From: CALRWV02 sp943371965
GTDB lineage: Bacteria; Bacteroidota; JABWAT01
Direction: 5' to 3'
Assembly (NCBI GenBank): GCA_943371965.1
Contig: CALRWV020000010.1
Span: forward strand, 32,437-96,436
DNA: 64,000 nt
Position 1 is the stretch's first letter, and each line of letters opens with the position of its first letter. Shown here one piece after another: positions 8,899-15,940 of the stretch. The translations under genes and the position numbers were made by a program. The notes beneath the pieces are model-generated. The model was not told the origin of the DNA. It searched no databases and worked only from the letters and a program-made list of their open reading frames with translations.

Positions 8899-9555
8899 AT
8901 GGCACTCAAAAAAACGGACGAAGCAGATATCAAATCTAAATGGAATTTATGGGTTGAAATATCAACCGTTTGTTCTTTATCTGGTTTGATTCTGGCATTT
9001 TATTTCTTTCCAAATCTTGAAAATCAGGTTGTTTATAAATCTGAAATTCAGGAAGTTGTTAAAATTGAACATGTTGAAGTAACTAAACAGGAAGTTAAAC
9101 CTCCACCTCCACCTCGACCACAAGTTCCAGTTGCAGTTCCTGATGATCAGGTAATGGACGATGAGGATGTGTATTTCCAGTCAGAATTAAATCAAAACGC
9201 TGAAGTTGCTCCCCCTCCACCTCAGGTAAACGAAGAAGAAGAAGCAACTATTTTTGAAGTAGTAGAAGAAGAAGCTGAACCCTTGGGTGGCCTCTCTGCA
9301 ATCAATAAAAATGTAGAATATCCTGACCTTGCGAAAAGGGCGGGGATAGTAGGAAAAGTACTCGTTAGAGCAGCAATTGATGAAAAAGGTAATGTTATTA
9401 AAACGATGATAATTAAAGGTATTGGGGGTGGTTGTGACGAAGCTGCTGAAAATGCTGTAAAAAAGACAAAATTTAAACCTGGAAGTCAAAGAGGAAAGCC
9501 AGTTAGAGTTTGGATTTCAGTGCCAATTAATTTCTCTTTACGGGGAAATAAATAA
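8899..9555 (+). CDS. Energy transducer TonB (second copy, Pro/Glu-rich linker)
   Basis: 218 aa, paralogue of the preceding gene. It has the same N-terminal topology (membrane helix about 22-38), then a classical linker with PPPPPRPQVPVAVP near 69-82 and an acidic run EEEEATIFEVVEEEAE. The TonB C-terminal domain is at about 135-218 (VEYPDLAKRAGIVGKV, RVWISVPINFSL). The two C-terminal domains are similar and the linkers are not, which suggests a tandem duplication whose copies now span the periplasm differently. A terminator follows. Confidence 0.88.
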   Translation: MALKKTDEADIKSKWNLWVEISTVCSLSGLILAFYFFPNLENQVVYKSEIQEVVKIEHVEVTKQEVKPPPPPRPQVPVAVPDDQVMDDEDVYFQSELNQNAEVAPPPPQVNEEEEATIFEVVEEEAEPLGGLSAINKNVEYPDLAKRAGIVGKVLVRAAIDEKGNVIKTMIIKGIGGGCDEAAENAVKKTKFKPGSQRGKPVRVWISVPINFSLRGNK

Positions 9556-9594
9556 TTATCTTCCATTATCTATATTAAAAGTAAATCAATCAAT

Positions 9595-9630
9595 AAAAGG
9601 CAAAAACAGTAATTATTGTTTTTGCCTTTT
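9595..9630 (+). terminator. Rho-independent terminator after the TonB genes
   Basis: Perfect 14-bp stem (9595-9608 with 9617-9630), 8-nt loop and T-rich 3' side. Confidence 0.85.
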
Positions 9631-9674
9631 GTGTTAATTAGCATCCAGAAATTTCGATCGAAAAGTATTTCTTA

Positions 9675-11798
9675 ATGAAATTAAAACCAGTTTACATCAA
9701 TCTGATTTTTGCATTAACTCTTCTGGTTATATTCCTGATTGATACATTCAGTTATTTGGTAACACATTATGGTGGCATCAATATTGTTCCCCATTGGGCA
9801 GTTTTTCTCCGGAACATTTTCCTGATTTCAACCTTCGTCAGTTACTTTTATTACACTTATACTAATACTGTTCTTTCCAAACCGGAAAGCGTGAATTCTG
9901 CGTGGAAAGCAATAATCAGTATTGGAGTTTTTATTCTGTTACATATCCTGATAAAATATATTGGATGGGAAAGTGATTTTGATAAAAGTGGTAAGGACAC
10001 TGCTGAAACCGGAACAGTTCTTATTCCACAAACTTTTTTCACCATTTTAAAAGTTCATTTATTTGGCATCAGTTACTTTTTCTTTGGAATGTTTATTTGG
10101 CTGAAACTACGTGATTTCATTTATTTCAAACGCAATAAAAATACTTCTGTTTACTTTTTGGGTGCGCTGTTCGCTGTAGCAACAGCAAGTTTGATTCAGT
10201 ATTTCATTTCAGAGGAAAACACAATAATTTCTTTTATCAGCATAAGTTTAGGTACTGCAGCAGTTATTCTGATTTTAATCAACAGTTTCAAATGGTCTTG
10301 GGTATTGTATGTACCCAGAAAAGAGAAAATAACCGGTATTTTTCTGATTATTTTTATGTTGATTCTACTGATCTTGTTAAAAGCGAATGACATAATAAAT
10401 GAAGATGCTTTGCTTTTTTACTCCCCTGCAGTATCAACATTTGCACTTTTCAGTTTGTTGCTTTTAGGTGTTTTTGGAACGTTTTCATTTTTCAGTTTAC
10501 TTTTTCATCTCCCAACAAGTGAAGTATTTGAACGGAAATCTTCCGAATTATCATCCATTCACAGTTTGTCACGGCTGATATCTGATGTATTTGATCTCAA
10601 TGAATTAAGTGAAGCAGTAATTGGTTATTCGATACAAAGTTCACATTCTGAATTTGGATGGGTTGAGCTACTTGTTGAAAGTAAAGACCATATAAAAACA
10701 CCCAAAATTTACGCAACAAAAAATATATCTTTTGACGATCTCGAAAAATTGACCGTCAATACTGAGAAAAATCTGAAAGAAAAAATTTATTCTTCCCCAA
10801 CCATTATTTTAATTGATAAAGCTGACCAATCTGACATGCTGGATCAGTCAATAGTAAAATCAAATAAAATAGGTAGTTTGGTTGTTGTTCCTTTGATTTC
10901 ACGCGGTGAATTGGTTGGCGGGTTATTTGTTGGAAAATCACTTTCTTTTGGATTTGATAAAGACGATCTCGATACCATTACCACCTTTGCTGATCAGGCA
11001 GCTATAGCAATTGATAACTCGAGATTGATTGAGAAATCACTGGAAAAAGAAAGACTTCAACAGGAATTGTTTATTGCACAATCCATGCAAATGAAACTGT
11101 TGCCTCAAAAAACACCTGTTCTTGAATTTTTGGATGTTGAAAGTGTGAGTTATCCTGCATATGAAGTTGGTGGTGATTATTATGACTTTGTACACCTTCC
11201 AGATGGTAATTTTGGAATTATTGTAGCTGATGTTTCAGGAAAAGGAACCAGTGCTGCATTTTATATGGCTGAAGTGAAGGGAATTTTCCAGTCGTTGGCA
11301 AGAAGTATCTTTTCTCCCAAAAGTTTGCTTGTTGAAGCCAATCAGGTTCTTTATGGAACTATGGACAGAAAATCATTTGTTAGCCTTTTATATTCAGTTT
11401 TTGATTTGAAAACCGGCCGTCTGATTTTTGCAAGAGCTGGTCACTGTCCCTTATTGTTGGTCAGACAAAATGGTGAGTATTTATTTATTAAATCTAAGGG
11501 AATTGGAATTGGGATAACCAAATCAGAAATATTGGAAGCACAGCTTGAAGAAGTAACAATTAACCTTCAGGAAGGAGACATTTGCCTTATGTTTTCTGAT
11601 GGCGTTGTTGAGGCAATGGATGCAGATATGGAAGAATACGGATATGACCGTCTTGGCAGATTGATTGTAGAAAATGTTCATTTATCTGCTTCCGGAATTC
11701 TTCAAAAAGTAATTTCTGAGATTAATAGTTTTACCTATGACGGCAAAGCAAATGATGATCTAACTTTAGTTGTAACAAAATGGAATAAAAACAAGTAA
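9675..11798 (+). CDS. Membrane-bound SpoIIE/RsbU-type PP2C phosphatase with GAF domain
   Basis: 707 aa. About eight hydrophobic segments fill residues 1-285, a GAF-like domain spans about 290-450, and the SpoIIE/PP2C catalytic domain about 485-705. Metal-binding motifs are present: GGDYYDF (near 498), VADVSGKG (near 516), FSDGVVEAMD (near 640) and NDDLTLVV (near 693). Such enzymes dephosphorylate STAS anti-sigma antagonists; the likely substrate is the next gene product, 13 bp downstream. The membrane and GAF regions probably sense the signal. A 12-bp palindrome at 9652-9663 precedes the start. Confidence 0.9.
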   Translation: MKLKPVYINLIFALTLLVIFLIDTFSYLVTHYGGINIVPHWAVFLRNIFLISTFVSYFYYTYTNTVLSKPESVNSAWKAIISIGVFILLHILIKYIGWESDFDKSGKDTAETGTVLIPQTFFTILKVHLFGISYFFFGMFIWLKLRDFIYFKRNKNTSVYFLGALFAVATASLIQYFISEENTIISFISISLGTAAVILILINSFKWSWVLYVPRKEKITGIFLIIFMLILLILLKANDIINEDALLFYSPAVSTFALFSLLLLGVFGTFSFFSLLFHLPTSEVFERKSSELSSIHSLSRLISDVFDLNELSEAVIGYSIQSSHSEFGWVELLVESKDHIKTPKIYATKNISFDDLEKLTVNTEKNLKEKIYSSPTIILIDKADQSDMLDQSIVKSNKIGSLVVVPLISRGELVGGLFVGKSLSFGFDKDDLDTITTFADQAAIAIDNSRLIEKSLEKERLQQELFIAQSMQMKLLPQKTPVLEFLDVESVSYPAYEVGGDYYDFVHLPDGNFGIIVADVSGKGTSAAFYMAEVKGIFQSLARSIFSPKSLLVEANQVLYGTMDRKSFVSLLYSVFDLKTGRLIFARAGHCPLLLVRQNGEYLFIKSKGIGIGITKSEILEAQLEEVTINLQEGDICLMFSDGVVEAMDADMEEYGYDRLGRLIVENVHLSASGILQKVISEINSFTYDGKANDDLTLVVTKWNKNK

Positions 11799-11811
11799 AC
11801 GAGCAGTAATT

Positions 11812-12159
11812 ATGAGCGAATTTAATGTAATAATCAGAAAAAATGCCGATAAATCCGTTTTGGATTTAACAGGTTATCTTGATGCACATACGGCCGGTGA
11901 TCTTGAGACAAAATTGACCGATTTAATTAATTCCGGTGATGTAAAAATGATCGTGAATTTTAAAAATCTTCAATACATAGCATCAGCCGGACTTGGGGTT
12001 TTTATGGCCTATATTGAAGATGTTAGAGACAAAGGTGGAGATATTAAACTTTGTGGTATGAGTGCAAAAGTCTTTAATGTTTTCGATCTGCTTGGTTTTC
12101 CGGTATTGTATGATATAACTGGAACCGAAGAAGAAGCAATGGCGAAATTCAACTCTTAA
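11812..12159 (+). CDS. STAS-domain anti-sigma-factor antagonist (RsbV/SpoIIAA-like)
   Basis: 115 aa, a single STAS domain. The phosphorylation loop reads IASAGLGVF, with Ser58 at the position phosphorylated in RsbV/SpoIIAA; the preceding Asp and following Ser/Thr of the classical DSSG motif are both Ala. Dephospho-STAS would bind the RsbW-like kinase encoded next and release its partner. It lies between a phosphatase and the kinase, 9 bp before the kinase gene, in one operon. Confidence 0.9.
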   Translation: MSEFNVIIRKNADKSVLDLTGYLDAHTAGDLETKLTDLINSGDVKMIVNFKNLQYIASAGLGVFMAYIEDVRDKGGDIKLCGMSAKVFNVFDLLGFPVLYDITGTEEEAMAKFNS

Positions 12160-12168
12160 GGAAATTAG

Positions 12169-12591
12169 ATGCTTAACCAAAGCTTAAAACTTAACAGTTC
12201 AACCGAAAGTTTGCAGGCAATCAGAGCTTTTGTCTCTGACAATGCAAAAACTGCAGGTTTTGGTGAAGACGATATCTACAAGCTTGAACTTGCAGTAGAT
12301 GAGGCATGTACCAATATTATCAAACATGCATACAAAAATGATCTTTCCAAATTTATGGATATTCATTTAAGTTCTGATGATAATAAATTTATTATCTCAA
12401 TTGAAGATTCCGGAATTGAATTCAGGGAATCAGAATATCACGAACCTGTTCTTGCTGAATCGTTGAAATTGCGCAAAAGAGGTGGTTTGGGAATTCATCT
12501 TATCAAATCTTTTATGGATGAAGTTGAGTTCAAAAGAACCGGTAATAAAAATATTTTAAAAATGACCAAATTTATCAACTCTAATGGATAA
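12169..12591 (+). CDS. Anti-sigma regulatory factor, RsbW-like HATPase serine kinase
   Basis: 140 aa, HATPase_c_2 fold. The N-box is ELAVDEACTNIIKHAY (about 41-56) and the glycine-rich box is GGLGIHLIKSFMDEV (about 105-119). It is expected to phosphorylate the STAS protein and to hold a sigma factor or another output protein inactive. No sigma factor gene is in the module, so the output partner is elsewhere or is not a sigma factor. The 3' end overlaps the next phosphatase by 8 bp. Confidence 0.9.
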   Translation: MLNQSLKLNSSTESLQAIRAFVSDNAKTAGFGEDDIYKLELAVDEACTNIIKHAYKNDLSKFMDIHLSSDDNKFIISIEDSGIEFRESEYHEPVLAESLKLRKRGGLGIHLIKSFMDEVEFKRTGNKNILKMTKFINSNG

Positions 12592-14227
12592 ACCGCAAGA
12601 TACGTCCCAAATTGATCTTAAATCGCTTTTCGAAACTTCCAAACTTTTCAACTCTACTTACGAACTGCCTTTTATTTCACAACACATTTTACGAACCGTA
12701 ATGGGAAAATTCCTTATTGCAAAAGGGTTCATGTTCATCAAAAAAAGTGATGATCTTTTCCTTGTTTCCAGCAGAGGAAGTTTTCCTGAAACTTTTAGTA
12801 AAATAACCAATGAAACCCAATTGACTGAATTTGCAAATTCTAACAAACTGAATATTTATCCGTTAAATTCAAATCAAAATATTATCGGTTATTTGGGAAT
12901 CGGTTATCCCTTAAACGGAAAAATATTGAATGAAACAGAAATTCACTTTCTTGAATCACTTCTGGAATTTGCCTCAGGTGCAATTGAAAATTCAATCCGG
13001 CTTAAAGAGTTGAATGATTCAAAAGTTTTTCTTGCAAAAAAAGTACAGGAGCTTAGGACACTTTATGAAATCAGCAACGAATTGAATGGATTGACTGATT
13101 CTTCAAAGGTTTACAACTTATACGTTTTTACAGTTATGGGGCAAGGACATTTCAACGGAATTACCATCTATGAACAGCTTGAGAATGGTGATTTGGTCAG
13201 TCAGTTTCAAAAAGGAGCGTCTTCGGCAAAAAAGGTGATTTCTGGATTGGATGTAAGGGATTTTCAACCAATTGTTATTACGGTCGAAAATGAAATGTAT
13301 GATCGGATTTTTGAGAAAAAAGGGAAAGAACCCATTTTTGTTTTACCTATAAAATCAAATCTTAAAGGTTTGGTGGTATTGAAACAAAGTCCTCTTACTC
13401 AAAGTTTTGAAGAATCGGATCATGATTTTTATTTGTCACTTACACATATGCTGGATATCAGCTTGTCAACAATAGAATATTTTAAGGAGTCACTGTTAAA
13501 ACAGCAGCTTGAGAGCGAAATAAAAGTTGCAAGTGAAATTCAGAATGCACTTTTACCATCCAAATTCCCAAAAATGTTTGGACTTGATTGTTTTGGAGCC
13601 AATATTCCAAGTAAAACAGTTGGCGGTGATTATTTTGATATTTCAAAAATATCTGATAACAGGTTGATGGTGGCGATAGCTGATGTAACCGGGAAGGGAG
13701 TTCCTGCCAGTTTATTGATGGCAAATCTTCAATCCATGATCAAGGTTTTAATTCCTTTGAATCTTGATTTGTCAAAAATGACATCGATGATTAATCAGGT
13801 TATTTATGAAAATACAGCTCCTGATAAATTCATTACATTTTTCTGGGGAATTTTGGATTTTGAAACCAATATATTAACCTTTGTAAATGCTGGACATAAT
13901 CCCCCATACATCATAAAAAAAGGGGAATTAATTGAATTGAATGATGGTGGTTTGATTCTTGGTGTAATGCCTTCAGTTATGCCTTATGAAACGGGGAAAA
14001 TTGAATTTTCAAGAAACGACAAACTGTTTATTTATACTGACGGTGTTACTGAAGCCATGAATGAAAACCATGAAGAATTTGGAGACGATTCACTGAAAAA
14101 TTTGCTTTTAAACTGGCAAAATGAAACTTCCAGTGAATGGATTGAAAAAGTTTTTGCTGATTTAAAATCATTTACAGGAACAGCACCGCAAAGTGATGAT
14201 ATTACAATGATTGCAATAAAATGGTAA
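12584..14227 (+). CDS. Soluble GAF-SpoIIE PP2C phosphatase
   Basis: 547 aa without membrane segments. Two GAF-like regions (about 20-130 and 150-290) are followed by a short helix and the PP2C domain (about 305-547). Motifs are GGDYFDI (near 347), IADVTGKG (near 366), YTDGVTEAMN (near 485) and SDDITMIAI (near 537). Together with the membrane phosphatase upstream it gives one STAS protein two inputs, one from the membrane and one from the cytoplasm. It overlaps its neighbours at both ends (8 and 7 bp), so translation is coupled. Confidence 0.9.
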   Translation: MDKPQDTSQIDLKSLFETSKLFNSTYELPFISQHILRTVMGKFLIAKGFMFIKKSDDLFLVSSRGSFPETFSKITNETQLTEFANSNKLNIYPLNSNQNIIGYLGIGYPLNGKILNETEIHFLESLLEFASGAIENSIRLKELNDSKVFLAKKVQELRTLYEISNELNGLTDSSKVYNLYVFTVMGQGHFNGITIYEQLENGDLVSQFQKGASSAKKVISGLDVRDFQPIVITVENEMYDRIFEKKGKEPIFVLPIKSNLKGLVVLKQSPLTQSFEESDHDFYLSLTHMLDISLSTIEYFKESLLKQQLESEIKVASEIQNALLPSKFPKMFGLDCFGANIPSKTVGGDYFDISKISDNRLMVAIADVTGKGVPASLLMANLQSMIKVLIPLNLDLSKMTSMINQVIYENTAPDKFITFFWGILDFETNILTFVNAGHNPPYIIKKGELIELNDGGLILGVMPSVMPYETGKIEFSRNDKLFIYTDGVTEAMNENHEEFGDDSLKNLLLNWQNETSSEWIEKVFADLKSFTGTAPQSDDITMIAIKW

Positions 14228-14949
14228 AATTACTCCTTATAATTGGAATTGTATTTTTTATTGGATGTTCTTCTTCTGAGCAGTTAACCAAGGAAATCCC
14301 AATTGCAAAAACCGAATCAGAGCCAGTCGTTGTTCCTAAAGCTCCTGAAGTTGTTCTTCCTGAATATTGGGATGTTGGTGTGCTGAATGATTTTATCATT
14401 GCAGAAAATCAGCGGATAACCAACTGCTATGAAAATGTGAAAGTGAAAAATCCGTCATTGAGCGGTTCAATGGTAATTCGGGCAAAATTCAACCCAAGGG
14501 GAACAATCGACAGTTTTCTTGTTGTCTCAGATGATCTTAAAAATAATGATCTCAAAAACTGTATAAGAAAATTGGTTATGGGCTGGAAAACTCCAAAAGT
14601 TGATACAGTAAAAAACCAGTCAGTCTGGTTGGAAATTCCTTATGATTTTACCGATTTCAGCGGGAAATCTTCCGATTTACGTGGTGAGAACGAAATAGTC
14701 ACTTACGCCGCATCAAAAAAAGCAGATTTATTCAGATGTGTTTCAGCAGATGAAAATACAGTGGAAATTACCATTATATTTTTCATTCTTCCCAACGGCA
14801 AAGTTGAGAATGTGAAAATCAAGGAAAGCAACATTGTTGATGAAGAAATTGTGAGCTGTGTTTTAAAACAGGTTTCGATCTGGACATTCAGATCAATTCA
14901 AACTGAAAAAAAGCAGCAGATCACACTTCCGTTTGTATTCAGTAAATAA
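14221..14949 (+). CDS. Lipoprotein with two AgmX/TonB-C-like repeats
   Basis: 242 aa. A lipoprotein signal with lipobox FIGC (Cys16) is followed by a Pro/Glu-rich spacer. Two related modules follow: one at about 55-150 (PSLSGSMVIRAKFNPRGTI, WKTPKV) and one at about 165-242 (ITIIFFILPNGKVENVKI, WTFRSI). Both resemble the AgmX/PglI C-terminal domain, a TonB-like fold. The lipoprotein at 55935 carries one copy with the same PSLSGS motif. Role unknown; a periplasmic link to the TonB or motility type is inference. It overlaps the phosphatase gene by 7 bp. Confidence 0.7.
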   Translation: MVKLLLIIGIVFFIGCSSSEQLTKEIPIAKTESEPVVVPKAPEVVLPEYWDVGVLNDFIIAENQRITNCYENVKVKNPSLSGSMVIRAKFNPRGTIDSFLVVSDDLKNNDLKNCIRKLVMGWKTPKVDTVKNQSVWLEIPYDFTDFSGKSSDLRGENEIVTYAASKKADLFRCVSADENTVEITIIFFILPNGKVENVKIKESNIVDEEIVSCVLKQVSIWTFRSIQTEKKQQITLPFVFSK

Positions 14950-14957
14950 GGAGAGTT

Positions 14958-15416
14958 ATGAGTTTAACCGAAAAAATAAACAACGAAATAAAAGATGCCA
15001 TGAGAGCCAAAGACACTGTGAAGCTAACAACTTTAAGAAGTGTTAAAGCTGCATTGCTTGAAAAGGAAATTTCAATCCGTCAGGGTGGAACAGGCGAGTT
15101 GACAGAAGAAAATGAATTGCAGGTTTTGGTTGGTTTGGCAAAGAAAAGAAAAGAATCAATTGAACAATTTCAGGCAGCTGGTAGAACAGATCTTGTTGAT
15201 AAGGAAACAGCCGAATTGAATATTCTGAATGTGTTTTTACCGAAACCGCTTTCAGATGAAGATGTGAAAAACCGCTTAAAGGAAATTATTGCAGAAACTG
15301 GCGCACAATCAATGAAAGATATTGGAAAAGTAATGCCAATGGCCATGAAGGAATTCAAAGGAAAAGCAGACGGAAAATTTGTTCAGGATTCATTAAAAAT
15401 TTTATTGGAACAATAA
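14958..15416 (+). CDS. yqeY: GatB/YqeY-domain protein
   Basis: 152 aa, the usual length of stand-alone YqeY. It is helical throughout, with the typical DAMRAKDTVKLTTLRSVKAAL start and a C-terminal MKDIGKVMPMAMKEFKGKADGK region related to the tRNA-binding tail of the GatB amidotransferase subunit. It has a GGAGAG ribosome site. The exact role is not known, but binding to tRNA or to misacylated tRNA is proposed for the family. It abuts cvpA. Confidence 0.9.
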   Translation: MSLTEKINNEIKDAMRAKDTVKLTTLRSVKAALLEKEISIRQGGTGELTEENELQVLVGLAKKRKESIEQFQAAGRTDLVDKETAELNILNVFLPKPLSDEDVKNRLKEIIAETGAQSMKDIGKVMPMAMKEFKGKADGKFVQDSLKILLEQ

Positions 15417-15911
15417 GTGAATTACCTTGACTGGATAGTAGTCGGATTTATTATTCTTGGAATGATTTCAGGTTATTTCCGGGGATTTATTTCTCAGGTT
15501 TTCAATGTTGCCGGACTCGTCGCCGGATATTTGGTTGCCAAATATTTTTCAGCAAAATTTGCTGTGGTTCTAGCTGATCTACTTCCTTCAATTCAAGCAG
15601 AATCCGTTTTGATTGCATTTGCCGTTTTATTCGTAGGAACTTTAATTGTTGCAAAAACTATATCAGGAATGGTTGAAAAGGCAGTTGACATGGCTCAATT
15701 GGAATCAGTCAACAAAATATTGGGATTGCTTTTTGGCGGAATCAAATACATCATTTTCCTGTTGATTCTTGATATTGTGCTGGTCAATGTAAATTTGCCC
15801 AAACAGGAAGATTTGGAGCAGAGCAAGTTTTACAAACTGATCAGAAACCAGAGCAATTTGGTTTTAAGATTGGTGGAAATCCCAAAATCTGTAAATGATA
15901 TAATTGAATAA
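15417..15911 (+). CDS. cvpA: CvpA-family membrane protein
   Basis: 164 aa. The GTG start lies immediately after the yqeY stop. Four hydrophobic segments (about 6-25, 30-48, 60-82, 105-125) and the NYLDWIVVGFIILGMISGYFRG-type N-terminus (split across helix 1) are typical of the CvpA/colicin V production family. It is an inner-membrane protein of uncertain function. Its position directly before mutS2 is common in Bacteroidota and Firmicutes. Confidence 0.85.
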   Translation: MNYLDWIVVGFIILGMISGYFRGFISQVFNVAGLVAGYLVAKYFSAKFAVVLADLLPSIQAESVLIAFAVLFVGTLIVAKTISGMVEKAVDMAQLESVNKILGLLFGGIKYIIFLLILDIVLVNVNLPKQEDLEQSKFYKLIRNQSNLVLRLVEIPKSVNDIIE

Positions 15912-15940
15912 TTGGTTGAAGGAAAAATAAGTTAATCCAA

